A stretch of 64,000 nt of DNA from Liolophura sinensis (Eukaryota; Mollusca; Polyplacophora; Chitonida; Chitonidae), in NCBI RefSeq assembly GCF_032854445.1, contig NC_088305.1:31647645-31711644 (forward strand). Reading direction: 5' to 3'. A model generated the notes under the pieces. It searched no databases, was not told the DNA's origin, and worked only from the letters and a program-made list of their open reading frames with translations. The translations under genes were made by a program, and so were the position numbers. Position 1 is the stretch's first letter. Each line of letters starts with the position of its first letter. This document shows positions 47,901 through 59,140 of this stretch, one piece after another.

Positions 47901-48814
47901 TAAGCAAACAAAGTAATATTGAATTGAACAAAATACATTCCAAAAAAGAGTGCTACGCTAAAAATACAGGTGGAAAAAGTGAAATTTGTATGTGAACAAC
48001 TACCTTGAGTTTAACTGGGTTTATAATGTTTGCATGTACATTGGAAGAACATGGACGTTGGAAGAAAAGACAACTCTGGACCAAATGTATACATCTACTG
48101 ATAAAGTAACACACATAAAGTTTATAAAGAAAATGTCTTTTTTTTTTGTGATGTTGCATAACTGAGAATCGCAGTTCACAGTAAACAAAATCGTGCGTAT
48201 TTTATCCATGTGAGCTTGGGGTATAAAGTGAAGTGACATCGCGTTTCCAGTTTCTCGAACATGGCATCTCTCATAGCTTCTATATAAAAAGAATTCCGGG
48301 TAAAAAGTTGATTTACAGAGTTACCCAGCTCATCAGAACCAAATTTCTGTGTCCCTTTAGGCATGTTTCCTCCTCTCTTGCGAAATGACTAGTTATATTA
48401 TTTGTTGTCTTTCCTTTTAAACTTTTACATAACAGACTACTGTAAGTCTTCAACCTTTTCAACCACGGAAGCCCTTTCTTTTGTGGAATTTATGCATACA
48501 GTTATTGTGAAAATGGCACCAAACATGATTTGTTTGTGTCATTGAAAATACGCAAGCTTCATAAAACAGGGCAGATTATTTCTTTGCGCACAATAGGTTT
48601 CTCGGAATGTTTCAAAACATTGGTGGCAGAGGCAGTTGAAAAAGTTCCAGAATTAGGGTACTTTTGAGCCCCGCCTAATGATGTTTTCTCTCTCTCTTGT
48701 ATTGTAGGTTTGCTGATTGTAGAAGACCCAGTCACACTGTGTCAAATGCCAGTAAATGTGACAGAAGTTTTGAATGTGACATCGTTTATCAATGGTACAG
48801 ATCTGATGTTATAA
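38979..48814 (+). CDS. SLC28A3: Concentrative (Na+-coupled) nucleoside transporter, SLC28/CNT3-like, complete
   Basis: Twelve coding exons: 38979-39192, 40425-40528, 40865-41079, 41540-41681, 41828-42016, 42578-42739, 43767-43892, 44256-44386, 45694-45862, 46149-46325, 47676-47856, 48708-48814. All introns are GT-AG with matching phases; the product is 638 residues (human CNT1 649, CNT3 691). A second in-frame ATG lies at 38988. A hydrophilic N-terminus of about 110 residues is followed by transport-core segments. Binding-site residues known from CNT structures and mutants are present: GNIFVGQTEAP (Q342, T343, E344), NEFVAY (E520) and [12 protein letters not shown] (N559, S562). Other hallmarks are [14 protein letters not shown] (about 264-277), [19 protein letters not shown] and [18 protein letters not shown]. 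The tail has three N-glycosylation sequons (NVT, NVT, NGT), fitting an extracellular C-terminus. Expected role: plasma-membrane uptake of nucleosides driven by Na+. An invertebrate gene is probably co-orthologous to the vertebrate paralogues, so the symbol marks nearest similarity only. Confidence 0.95.
39193..40424. other. SLC28 intron 1
   Basis: It contains a short SINE family C fragment at about 39765-39840 (AAGGTCTGGCAGCAAACTTG, ATGATGATGCTGGCC). A dispersed A-rich repeat at 39470-39560 (CATAAAAATCC, GGTTTTATTTTCATTCCC) recurs at 40730-40800 and, less clearly, at 18.5 kb. The 126-codon minus open frame at 39369-39749 is not supported. Confidence 0.55.
42963..43165. repeat. 33-bp tandem repeat, 6 units, SLC28 intron 6
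   Basis: The unit is AAAGACATGAAAGACTGCAA plus GATTACATCAATC. As 33 is divisible by three it stays open on both strands. It directly precedes a SINE. Confidence 0.95.
43180..43533 (+). mobile_element. SINE family A, full-length copy, SLC28 intron 6
   Basis: It has a tRNA-like head with box A (AAGCTCAGTTGGTAGAGCAT), the core AGCAGCACTAGATAAAAGAA, TCCGTCCTGCAACAAGGAGG, TTGAAAAATTGTTTAGTACC, and a terminal (CACT)n tail (TCACTCACTCACTC). Confidence 0.9.
44020..44095 (+). mobile_element. SINE family C 3' fragment, SLC28 intron 7
   Basis: It contains TTAATGCTGGCTGTAGTCAT and GAGATATTCCTGAGTATAGC, the family C 3' end. Confidence 0.5.
44425..44762. repeat. 14-bp minisatellite, about 24 units, SLC28 intron 8
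   Basis: Units alternate between GACGATTACACGTT and GACGATTACACGTA. The array begins about 40 bases after the exon 8 donor. Confidence 0.95.
45030..45190 (+). mobile_element. SINE family C fragment, SLC28 intron 8
   Basis: It contains GCCTGTCAGCAATGTGCGTA, TAGTCATGGGTTTCATCG, GGCGCCATCATATAAGG and GTGTAAAGCACCAAATAAGT with an (AAAT) tail. Confidence 0.65.
46617..47200. repeat. 37-bp minisatellite, about 15 units, SLC28 intron 10
   Basis: The unit is GTGATAGGCTGAGGGTCCCA plus CTAGTAATGTTATATAT, with CTGGTAGTG and GGCCGAGGG variants. The first three units are shorter. Confidence 0.95.
47363..47662 (+). mobile_element. SINE family A copy ending 14 bases before an SLC28 exon
   Basis: The head CCTGATAGCACAGTTGGTAG, core GCAGCACTAGATAAAAGAGC and tail GACTGAAAAATTGTTAAGTA are present, ending in CACTCACTCACTCG. 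The exon 11 acceptor AG is at 47674-47675, so the SINE tail is part of the functional 3' end of the intron. Confidence 0.9.
48440..48680. mobile_element. Dispersed repeat with inverted ends, copy 2, SLC28 intron 11
   Basis: The left end CTTCAACCTTTTCAACCACG and right end GGCAGTTGAAAAAGTTCC are roughly inverted. Internal segments match 28690-28880 as a reverse complement. It ends about 30 bases before the exon 12 acceptor. Confidence 0.5.
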
Positions 48815-49489
48815 CACAGTGTTTCTGTTAGAAAATAGTGCTTATCCCCATCATTAAGTTCATTTTGTGTGCAGTATTTGACATTGATCATATTTAATAG
48901 TGATCTGCAACATTTTATGAGATAACCTTGTTTATACAAAGCTCAGACAAGCAGCATTTTGGGGATCAACACAGTTTGTTTTTTTCCTCGTCTTTTTATT
49001 GTATATCGCCTTGTTGAAAACCGTTTAATTTTATGTAACTTCACACTTCATGTGAATGGTTTGTTTTGTGTTACTTTTCTGTGCATTTTCTCCTGGTTTT
49101 GTTTTTTGCACTAAAGCTGCATTTGTTTGGATAATGAACACTCCCTGAATTACCCAGCAGCCTCACTGCTTGTGCAGTGGCAGTAACCTCTGGGAAGTCC
49201 GAGTCATACCTTATTCCTGACACAGAAATGTACTTTAACACTAAATGTAAATGTAACAGCATATAAAAAAAAGGAAGATGACATATTTAGTCAAAAAAGC
49301 AGTAAAATTTTAATTTATTTGCGTGTTTTCAGTAAAAAACAGTGTAAAAGAAAGCAAAAGAAAATGTTGACATCATTGTGTAGATATTCATGCTATATTT
49401 ATATAACCATAATAGAAAAACTTTTCATAAAATGAAGTTTGCCGGCAGCCAAAATAAAAAGGAAAAAAGGCAACAAATGAGAAAATGCG

Positions 49490-49600
49490 TTGGGGCTTCG
49501 GGGCTCAGTTGGCACTAATGTGGTCGCTGTGACTTCAAGTCCAGTTCATGCCTGCTTCCTCTCCTGGCCGCCATGGTATAAGTGAAATATACTGGAGTAC
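49490..49600 (+). mobile_element. SINE family C fragment downstream of SLC28
   Basis: It contains GGGGCTTCGGGGCTCAGTTGG, GTGACTTCAAGTCCAGTTCA, CTGCTTCCTCTCCTGG and TATAAGTGAAATATACTGGA, with an internal deletion. Confidence 0.6.
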
Positions 49601-49804
49601 GACCAGAGCTTCGGACACATAGCAGCAAAGGAAGACGGTATCCATCCTGTAGTTAGTGTGCATTTCTTGACCAAGCTAGACAAAGAAGTTTCCTCCCAAA
49701 ACTGGATATCCAAATTTTGGGAAACCTGTATGAATTTCAAATGTGACAAAGAAAAGGCTGATTTGGGAACATATTTAAATAGTACTCTGGTTAAAATAAA
49801 TTAA
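49598..49804 (+). pseudogene. Unassigned coding-like segment ending in TAA
   Basis: From TACGACCAGAGC the frame stays open for 68 codons to TAA. Its composition is protein-like: rich in K, D, W and F, with motifs FGHIAAKEDGIHPVVSVHF, ISKFWETCMNFKCDKEKADL and YLNSTLVKIN. There is no ATG near the start, and it is fused directly to the end of a SINE fragment. I do not recognise the family. It could be the 3' end of a retroposed gene or a transposon protein remnant. Confidence 0.35.
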
Positions 49805-52800
49805 AGTAAATTTCTGATCGATTGTGTCTATTCTACATTTGGAAAAATGAAATACAATGAGTTACTACAAGTTATGAGTTAATGTTCTATTAAGAGAAAC
49901 AATAATCTTTCAGATGACTATACATGGTGATGAATTATGTGGACCTGATGTGTGAATTTGCCAACTTTAGGATGAGTCATAACTCAGTTCTGATCATTTT
50001 GCCAATACGTGGAAATACAACAATACGTTTATCTCTTATATGTAAACTTTGGCGAGTGTCAAATGCTCAGTTTAGATTTATCATTCACATATTCAGGGAG
50101 GTAAACCCAAAACAGAGTAAACATTAACAAATATACTAAGGCAGAATTGTCTTGCTATATTGTCTTGTGTAAATATAAAAGTGTTGAGTGTACATGAGTA
50201 TTTTTCATAGTTTCCACTTATTTTGAATATGCAAATTTGTAGCAGACAAGGGAGTAAAAAGGTGCTGTCACAACTTATAGATGAATATTCCCACTTGTTA
50301 TGACCCTCCCTTAGCAAGTTCGGAGGTTATTAATATTGCTGGTGTAAAACAAAAGTGCCTGGAGGACTTATTGTGAAGAAGTTTTATTGTCCAGTTTTTG
50401 TCCTGGTGAACTTCGCAATGATGTAATCATACAAATGACTGATATTCTTTATCATTTCTTATCGTCTGGATTTATCTGTATGTGGTGCTAACACTATGGA
50501 TGTCACACAGAGACATATGTAAATCAGTCGTTTGGAGTGGGTATACATGTATATGCATATTTTCTTGTTTTTCAGATGAAATTGTTTTTGAGTATTGGCA
50601 TTTGTAAGAAGGAAGACCGCGTATTTTTTCCTAAATTTTAGAATGAAGCCTTTACAATGCAATGTGAGTGTGGCTGCATGCTCGTAATCTACTAGCGTGA
50701 ATGACTTGAATTTGTTGGGTGGCGGTCGTACATATGGTGTATATGTTAATACGTTTGTTAAGGTCATAGAGTTTAATACTTTGAGAAAATGTCTCTTTTT
50801 TTTTGTTCTGTATATAAAAAGAATGTTGCATGATGTAGTCAAGGTAAAATGAGCAATTGCTCGTGTTAAAATAAATTCTACATGTTGATTCTTTTTTTTT
50901 TAATTTTTTAATTTTAAATTTAATTTAAAATTTAAATTTTAAAATTAATTTATAGCACTACGAATTTCTGTTGTTTCTTCTGTGGATGAAATCTGTAAGT
51001 AGATCTTATTGTTGTGTCTTTTGTTGATGTTAATTTCCTTAATATCCATTATCGTACTACAGTCCCATTGTTAAGGTCATCTTTTATCAGTATGTACTGA
51101 AAGGTCCTATAATCCTGTATGTTTGTACCAAAAAATATTTATACAGATTTAGGCAGCAAAACATAAGATAATTTACATATTTGTAAGTGTGCTAACGCAA
51201 GAGTAAGTTTGACAAAGCGCACATAGCTGTACTCCATGTATAATTCGAGACCGCGGACATCCGGGCCGCAAACAGATGACGAGGTGAAGGACAAAATGGG
51301 AAGCTGTACGGAAATGAACATTGGACGATATTCGTAAGTACGGCTAATAATAACAAGAAATTATAGTATAAAAGACAACAGATCAATGTGCACAGCATAT
51401 ATAAAATGTGAACGTTCACAAAGCCTGGTTTTGGACTTACGAGGCCTTGAAACAGACTTCGATATTATTTATCTAAAGATGAAATGTCAAGATTTCCTTC
51501 ACTGATAAGTGATATCTTATTTGCTAGAGTTAGATATCACTTTTGTTGTTACACACCCAGACGCCATGGCGCCATAAAGAAACATTTTGCTTTCAATCTG
51601 AGCAGAATGGCGTCATAATTCAAGTTCAGTCAACTTTAACACTTCTTAGGTCACGCAACAAGATACGACGTCCTACAAGATATCATGTGCGACGTCACGC
51701 TATATACAAGTCTTTGAAGGCCTACAGCCAAAAACATTGCTGAAACTTGTTCAAATATACAATCACGATATTGTCAAAATGTGAATAGCTCCGTGATCTT
51801 GAGAGCGAGTTTTGAGATTCTATTCTGCGCCATTTACGGCGTGAAAATTCATGTAAGGGGAAATTTTAACAGAAAGTCTGTTGTCTGAGCAATGCTAGAA
51901 GGTATTCTGTTATTATAACACAATATTGTCAAATTCTAATTTCAGCATATCTAGTTAGCCTAATAAAATATATGTTGAACAAATAGAATGTGTTTGTTAC
52001 ACTTAACAGAACGATCTGCTTCAGTAACTTTCTGTTAAAATTCACAGATTAATATTTTTTAGTGTACTGGGGTGACCATAAACTTACAGTATATTTGTGG
52101 AAATGATTTAGAACCTGTGGAAGGATATATGTAGAATTTCCGTACTTTTGGTTCAAATTGTGCTGTTTTCTCTCTGTTGTCAACGTTACCTTATGTTGAT
52201 TTCAACACCTCCACGAAGGCCATATTTCCTTTTCATTAGCATTTACCAGTACATACAAGAACGTATTCACCTGGAGGAAATTTCCAGCGACGAAACACTG
52301 CTTGTAATAAATATTTCAATAGTAAAACCGGGTGCCTTTGTTTTAACTTTCTGCATGTTCCCCAGCATCAGTAAGACTGCCTACACTGTTCGGATGGTGG
52401 ATGAATGGACACGCCATGGGGAGATCACATTCACTTGAGGCAGGGGCTGTAAGGGGGGTTTTGTATACCCCGAGTAACATGCGCTACACTTGTTTTCACA
52501 CATCCTGTCGTGCAGATATTTGGGGCTATACAGCTGCATGTATTTAGAGCCTCCTTTAATGGTTACAAATATTAAATGGGTTATTTGCCGAGAGAGCAAA
52601 AGCGCTATAACAGTAGTCTGGTATGTGTACAGTTTTGTAGACCTGTTTATGTACTTGGATAAGATCTGTAGCACAGGTACACGTTAGAAGTGTGACTGGC
52701 ATAAAGATGATGGACACAAGGTGCTCATGAATGTTCCAATGCAAATTTGTTAGTCAAACGAAAAGACTTCTAAAACTCGAAGTATGCATTTCTAAATAGA

Positions 52801-53367
52801 CCAATTATACTTTCATTAATTTTTTTTAAAGATTTTTGTGGAAAAATTTGGAGTCGCAGAAACATTAGGGTTCGAAGGTGAGCTTTATGGACCATACTAT
52901 TAGAGGTTAGTAACTATGAAATCACAGGAAGTATGTCCAACCCTAATCACGAATCTGAATGTTGGAATATCTCTTTTCTTTACTTGTGCGTAAAAGATTA
53001 CTGAAATAATCTTCCCAGAATTCCTTCCTGGTGAACATCAGAAAAAGGTGATGTGACGTCAGAGTTCCTAAATAAGGCCAGTATGGCTCATAAAGGCCAC
53101 CCTTGTATTCAAATATTTGAATACCCATCAACACTCTAAAAACATTTTGAAAAAAATATATGAAAGTATTTATAGGTACGGTTGTCAGTTGTCCTTATGA
53201 TGAACCTCACCTTGTATTTGAGCTTTCTTTTACTTTAATGTGCGCTTGTGATATACATCTTTTGTATGTATTTCACAAAATCGGACAGTATGTACTTTGT
53301 CATTTTGCGACAAATTCATCCAGGGCACATTGGTTTCCTCGACCCATGCATATAAAACCGACTTCAC
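49805..53367. other. Intergenic, downstream of SLC28; no gene recognised
   Basis: AT-rich unique DNA. A self-complementary AT stretch is at 50890-50955. A possible small inverted-repeat element has ends AATTTTAACAGAAAGT near 51866 and its complement near 52040. Open frames at 50459-50842 (minus) and 52148-52438 (plus) lack any family motif. Confidence 0.45.
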
Positions 53368-53572
53368 TGATTTATTTATTTATTTATTTGATTGATGTTT
53401 TACACTGTACACAAGAATATTCCACATGTTCGACGGCGACCGGAATTGTAGTGGGCGGAAACTGAGCTAACGACCATCCACCAGATGGAGGCAGACCTTC
53501 CAGCGTACGGCCGGAGAGGAAGCCAGCACGAGGTGGACTTGAACTCACAGCGACCGCATTGGTGTACATCAA
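53368..53572 (-). mobile_element. SINE family C copy
   Basis: It starts with an (ATTT)n run, then GATTGATGTTTTACACTGTA, CAAGAATATTCCACATGTTC, GTACGGCCGGAGAGGAAGCC and GGACTTGAACTCACAGCGAC. A 15-bp triplication (GGTGTACATCAATGG) follows at 53562-53602. Confidence 0.8.
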
Positions 53573-54016
53573 TGGTGTACATCAATGGTGTACATCAATG
53601 GTATACGTGACCAGTTGTGGAGCTTATGCATGTATATGGCGGCTGTCCGACATTCAGAGTTATAACCCTAGTAAAACTGTGTTAAGAGGTGGATCACCTT
53701 TATCAAGACACTGACGCTAACAATGCATGGTTCATGCTACCCAGTAGGTACACTAATAATCTATAAAAGCGATATTCCAAAAAATAAAACCATTTTGCAC
53801 TCAATATTTCAGCATATTAATGAAACAATAATAAACACAAATTCAGTTAACACTGAACGGACTCTTGTAAAACCAGCTAAAAAAGACCGAAAATTGTAAT
53901 GAATATAGCTTGTATAAAATATACATACTTGTATATTTCGTAGACGTCTCCAGGTGATCAACTGTCATAGTCGGATGCCAAGTTCCTTTTAGGTAACGGA
54001 AGCTCCGAGATCTTGC

Positions 54017-54092
54017 ATGTCTGGAGACGCGTACTGGCCGCCTTTCAGAAAATACGGTGGCCTGTTTGTGCCATTCGAAAGGACCTGGTACG
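54017..54092 (+). CDS. Possible isolated first coding exon, unassigned
   Basis: An ATG opens 25 codons (MSGDAYWPPFRKYGG, LFVPFERTWY) ending at a good donor, TACG|GTAAGG. The aromatic and proline-rich composition looks like real protein and GC is higher than in the surroundings. I could not find a matching second exon downstream and do not recognise a family. An overlapping 139-codon frame on the other strand is an alternative reading that I consider less likely. Confidence 0.25.
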
Positions 54093-55270
54093 GTAAGGTG
54101 GAGAATCGGCCACAGGTACGATAAGAAAGTGCAAATTTCAAAATCCCGACACAATCCTCTAAATTTCCAAGTCGGAAATATAATACTTTGTCGAAGCACC
54201 CATAAAAGTGAGACAGCTACAAAAAAAGATGTCGGCTTAGTAATAACCCGCCAAATAGGCATTCTTTCGTTTTATTCAAACGAGGCAGTGTTTTTAATTT
54301 ACAGTATGATCAACGTTAACCAGAGGAATGTCTTAACTGAAAATTTTAAATGTGTATTTCTACGTGCTGTCAAAATTTCGTTCTGGTTGACGTTGTTCTT
54401 CAGACGTTAAACGTACACTTTATAATGTGACCAGCTTTTTCATGTTTTGGCAAGTTTAAAGTTCGTATTTCGGCAATAGTTTGTCCGACATCCTTCATAG
54501 TGATCTAATGAAGTCATTGTGGAAAATAGGTTGAACCTCGACAAAGAGTGGTTCTTTTATCTTCTTCGGCTGCATACTTTTGTGTGAGTAAAGATATAGA
54601 CTGTCTGTATTAAATAAGTGTTTTCATAAATTAGAATGGAGAATTGTTAAGTTATTGTATTACGTAACATACGGCAACTGTACAGCGAACTCGTACGTCC
54701 TTCTTACTTGAGAGCACGTGTGGTCCTCTAGCTATCGTTAAATTAACATGTTATGCGTAGCGGAAGCATAAAGCTCAATATGTGTTATATGTGTAATATA
54801 TTGATTTGGGCATAACGTTGTGCTCAATAATTTTTCAGAAAGTTACATTTGTGGTGCAGTGATTTTCCTCACTCTACAGTGTCTGATGCCAAAAAAAGAT
54901 ATTTCAGTGCGACTGGAGCAGTCTACTATTTTTCAGTTTTATGACCAGTAAATTTTTTCAGTGTATGTTCGGAGCTTTATAAGTTGCATGCTTGCCATAT
55001 AACGAGAAAAGAACAGTAAAACAGAACTGAAAAAGAAGTAACCGTACCACTGTGACAGCAGCTGTCACTAATAGCTACAGAGAGTTTCGCTTCTTGAGGT
55101 GCACAGTTTCTTGCACTTTGGCCGATTCCCGGCCTTATCACACCAGGTCCTTTTCTAATGATTTACTGTTATTCAAGGGTTTTTTTTAATGACAGTTAAT
55201 TATTAAGAACAAAGAATTTAAAGTAAATGGAAAAGGAATCAATGCAAACACAAAAATGTTTTGGACAAAA
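54093..55270. other. Intergenic; nothing recognised
   Basis: Unique AT-rich sequence with no array, SINE or exon-like frame that I can support. Confidence 0.45.
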
Positions 55271-55274
55271 TTGA

Positions 55275-55485
55275 AAAACTGTGAGAAACGTTTTCTCCGA
55301 GATGTACAGGTTTTCTCCGCGGTGTAAACGTTTTCTCCCCAGTGTAAACATTTTCACCGCTTTCTCCGCAGTGTAAATGTTTTGTCCACAGTGTAAACGT
55401 TTTCTCCACGGTGTAAACGTTTTCTCCGCTGTAGAAACGTTTTCTCTACGGCAGAAACTTTTTCTCGCGGTGGAAACCTTTTCCC
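55275..55485. repeat. Minisatellite of about 20 bp, about 10 units
   Basis: Repeats of GTAAACGTTTTCTCCGCGGT with variable unit length. The 100-codon minus frame across it is repeat-derived. Confidence 0.85.
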
Positions 55486-56074
55486 CAAAATGGCTCAAAT
55501 ATTGTACGGTGATGAACTATGCATGTACTATGCTGAACCCCTGCTCTCGATAACGTCTACTTCAAGCAGTTTCCGTTTCACGTTTTAATGGATGATCTTT
55601 ATTTGATGCATTGCTTTGTGGATTGCCATTTTCTGACTACGTATTTTGCGATTTAATGTGTTAATTTATTTCGTTAATTGTTTCAAATTCCTAGATGTAA
55701 CCACATACATGTAACCGATTATATGACCTTTCGGTAAATGAGTATCGGTGCATTATGATGTATGATCGACGAGGTAACAGGTTCGAACCCAGTCCATACT
55801 GCTTCGTCCGAAGCTTTTGTTAGGAGGTCTTGGGGGCGGTTCCTTCACCCATAAGTCTGATTGCTGTTTTGCAAGCACAAAATTCTTGATTTCGGTGTTA
55901 AACACCAATTCCAAGTGTTTATAATTGATATAGATACTGGTAAAGAATGTGACAAATCTGACAGGAAATAAAATCTGGATTCCTGTTATAGCTGATTGAA
56001 AGATTGATTGATGACACCCGTAGGCCTAAGGGCCGTACTATGGAAGTGTCGGTGTTTTATTCTTCCCACCGCTT

Positions 56075-56295
56075 CGTTGACTTAATGGTTAAAGCGTCCA
56101 CCTCGAAGTCGGGAGTCCTCGAGATCAAACCCGGGTTGGGTCATATCAAACACAATAAAATTGGTATTTCCTACCACCACACTTAGCGTTCAGCACTCAG
56201 AGGTTAGAGCAAGGAAAAACGACTGGTTGGCTGGGTGGGGTGTTATGTTTGGTGTCTTCGGCATGATTACTTCCGTGTTCAATTGATGATTGTTC
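56075..56295 (+). mobile_element. SINE family B copy
   Basis: It has a tRNA-like head (TTAATGGTTAAAGCGTCCAC then CTCGAAGTCGGGAG, and GAGATCAAACCC as box B), then CAGAGGTTAGAGCAAGGAAA, TGGTTGGCTGGGTGGGGTG and GTGTCTTCGGCATGATTAC. It has an internal deletion. Confidence 0.75.
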
Positions 56296-56744
56296 AATTG
56301 ATTGATCAGAATGGCCTGAATTCACTTCCATGTCTCCTTGCGTCCGACTCCTCAAAGATATTTCTGACTTCAGTCAAAATTTGAAATGTAACCTTAACGC
56401 TCTTTTTACGGCTTCAGAAAAGAAAATTTTGTCCACCTTATCAATATTATCTTAGGACAAATGTGTCCAAATTTCAACTCCCACTACCAAATGTTAAGCG
56501 CTGTGAAGAGGTTTTAAATTTTGACTAAAATCAGGCATGGCTTTGTGGAATTGGTCCCTGGTCCTCCAGTATGACACTGACGAAAGGCACGTGAAGTGGT
56601 GTCTTGAGTCCTATACCTTACTTTGTATTGGGTTTCCTCCACATGTCGTTTCACTGAGGCGTCACAATAAAGATGGTGACATAAGGACTGTTGTGGTTGT
56701 TGACGATATAGTAAAAATTACGGAGCCTGCTGGCTAGGTTCTTA

Positions 56745-57240
56745 TTCCTCTTTTTTATTATACACAAATGATCTTCTCTATGATTATGTTAATAAACTTC
56801 GTTTGTTTGCCGACAACACATGTCTGTATGCAATATCTGATAACTTGCACGATCCTGCTGTACAGTATGATTTGAATCAAGATTCTCCAAGAATTGAGCA
56901 GTAGTCTTAAGAGTGGCTCGTCGACTTTAATGCTGCCAAAACAAAAGCTATACTTGTTTCTAGGCAAAGGTGTGCGTGAGTCATGGTACAGTCGTGCAAA
57001 GCTGCAAATATCAAAACCCATACCTTATCCCATAAACATGTTGGCGTTACGTTTTCGCGTGAAGGGTCGTGCAATAATATTTAGAAAATATAATAGCTAT
57101 ACAACCACAAAAATGTCATCAATCTTTTCTGCTCGCAAGCACAAATTCGACGTAAGGCGTCCAGAAATAATGTATAGGACTTCTGTAAGACATTCAAATA
57201 TGCAAATGTGGTATAGGATAACCTCATATGCTTGACAAAA
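56745..57240 (+). pseudogene. Decayed non-LTR retrotransposon (LINE) reverse transcriptase
   Basis: One frame from 56761 reads YTNDLLYDYVNKLRLFADN, then TCLYAISDNLHDPAVQ, then (after a TAG and a TAA) EWLVDFNAAKTKAILVSRQR. Further on are HKHVGVTFSREGSC and, in shifted frames, a PEIMYRT-type segment. This order is that of the RT palm and C-terminal part of CR1/Jockey-type LINEs. The catalytic F/YADD motif is FADN, with internal stops and frameshifts, so it is dead. Confidence 0.75.
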
Positions 57241-57640
57241 TTATTCGATCCCACCGTACTCATGGCTTATTCCACAGACTTCTACCATTAACATCTACAC
57301 GTAATCATTCATTCCCACCGTAGCCTTCTCACGGGTTATTCCACAAACTTCTACCTTTAACACCTACACGTAATCATTCATTCCCACCGTAGCCTACTCA
57401 CGGCTCGTTCCACAGACTTCCACGTATAACATCTACACGTAATCATTCATTCCCACCGTACACATGGTATGTTCCACAGACTTCTACTTTCAACATCTAC
57501 ACGTAACCATTCATTCCTACCGTATACACGGTTTGTTCCACAGACTTTTACCTTCAACAGCTAGACGTAATCATTCATTCCCACGGCACACACGGCTTGT
57601 TCCATAGACTTCTACCTTTAACATCTACATGCAATCCCTA
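57232..57640. repeat. Tandem repeat of 64-69 bp, about 6 units
   Basis: GTAATCATTC (or GTAACCATTC) recurs at 57301, 57370, 57439, 57503 and 57567. Units also contain GTTCCACAGACTTCTACC. It abuts the LINE remnant and may be an expansion of its 3' region. Confidence 0.9.
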
Positions 57641-58741
57641 TCGGATAACAATATTACTCTACTTCTCTGCCGCACAGGCTTTTTTCATAAAAGTAATAGA
57701 ATAAAATGGGTTTCCTGCCAATATAAAATGTGTACGACACTTAAACGGATTTACCAGAAAAATGACTACCGTCTGTTGCTCGACACCCACCCGCAAACCT
57801 CATATCCATGGTAGGCCTACTACAGCGGATCGTGCAGGCTTGCGAGTATTATACGCCTACTCACCCTGCTTCGCAACGGCTGCAGTTCCCTGAACGGGCA
57901 TCTACTTTATCATTTTCGAAAAGAGAACCTAAAATACAGATGTTGCCACAATAATGCCTTCTTCATTTATCCTTATGCACAAACCAACGACAGCTTCACT
58001 TGGGCCCAAACTGAGATTTACCTCCTAACTGAAGAGTGAAAGCGCTCTGATTGGAGGAAACTGGCATACATTTTAGGCTGTTGATACACCGTAAATTTCT
58101 ACTCGGTTATTTTGCGTTAGTTTTAGCTAAAATATGTCAAAATTGTGTCTCTTTGGATAGAGCTGAAAACTTTCTGCCCAGTGTTACTGACCAATCCCCT
58201 GGAGGTTACCAAGGTGAAAAAAACGGGTGGTCATGCTGAGATGATTTTTGATACGTTGTAGAGAACAGTACAAGCTGCTTGTGGTCGCATAAATGGTATC
58301 ACGGAAACGTTAACGTATACATCGTTTTGGAATTGAAGTTGACTAATTTACTACAAAAATAGTCAGGAAAATCAATGCACTCGTGTAATCTACTATCCCA
58401 ACAGCCCAACAGGCGAAGGTCCAGCCCATTCCCCAGAAGCTTTGGTCTATCAGATATCCAGAGACTTTAGACGATTTCTGGCGACTACAAAGGCTATGAG
58501 AGGAACCTAGTATAAACTGTAATTCGTTTTGTTTTTTTTTTCATATTATTACCTTTTACTTTAATTATTAAAACTGATGACTGGCGTCGAGCGTTTTTTG
58601 TTATCTCCTTGTCTATTATGACATTCATCAGAATCAGTGTCTCCAAACGTAGAGGCCTCGCTGCGGGAAGCTGTAAATATCTTCTAGGGACAAAATGTTC
58701 TCATCGAAAAAGCATACAGTGTATCTCTTTATGTGACAGAT
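57641..58741. other. Intergenic; nothing recognised
   Basis: No SINE, array or recognisable open frame. The short frames at 57629-57814 and 58051-58239 lack motifs. Confidence 0.45.
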
Positions 58742-58945
58742 CACGTTGGTGGCAGAATGGTTAGAGCGTCCACCTCGAAGTTTGGAGACCTGGAAGCAAA
58801 CCTTGCTCCGGTCATACCAAAAATGACACAGGGAATGCCAAGGAAACAGGACTTGTTAGCCTGGTGTTAATATAATGTGACTGTCGTGTGTCCGGTGTCT
58901 CCAGCATGATACTTCAGTTGCTATAGCAATTTGGTGGCATGAACT
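58742..58945 (+). mobile_element. SINE family B copy
   Basis: The head has GTTGGTGGCAGAATGGTTAG, AGCGTCCACCTCGAAGTTTG and GGTCATACCAAAAATGAC. The body has AATATAATGTGACTG and GTGTCTCCAGCATGATACTT. Confidence 0.8.
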
Positions 58946-58969
58946 CGACGTGCCATAAAAAGACACAAT

Positions 58970-59140
58970 ATATTTTATTTATTTAATTGGTGCTATATAC
59001 GCCCTACGAGAAGAGTATTTCTCTTATGCGACGGGGGCCAGCATTATGGTGGGAGGAAGCCAGCAGAGCTTCCTACGTACGGCCGGAGAATGACTCTTCG
59101 TCGTCATATGACTGATATGAAATTGTTAAATATGGTATTA
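58970..59140 (-). mobile_element. SINE family C fragment joined to a family A 3' end
   Basis: 58970-59092 has reverse family C landmarks (AGAGTATTTCTCTTATGCGA, GGCCAGCATTATGGTGGGAG, GTACGGCCGGAGAA). From 59093 the plus-strand family A tail follows (CGTCGTCATATGACTGATAT, AAATTGTTAAATATG). Confidence 0.65.

Noticed and set aside
53843-54262. 139-codon minus-strand open frame
   Set aside because: No recognisable motif; the plus strand at 54017-54092 gives a more protein-like reading.
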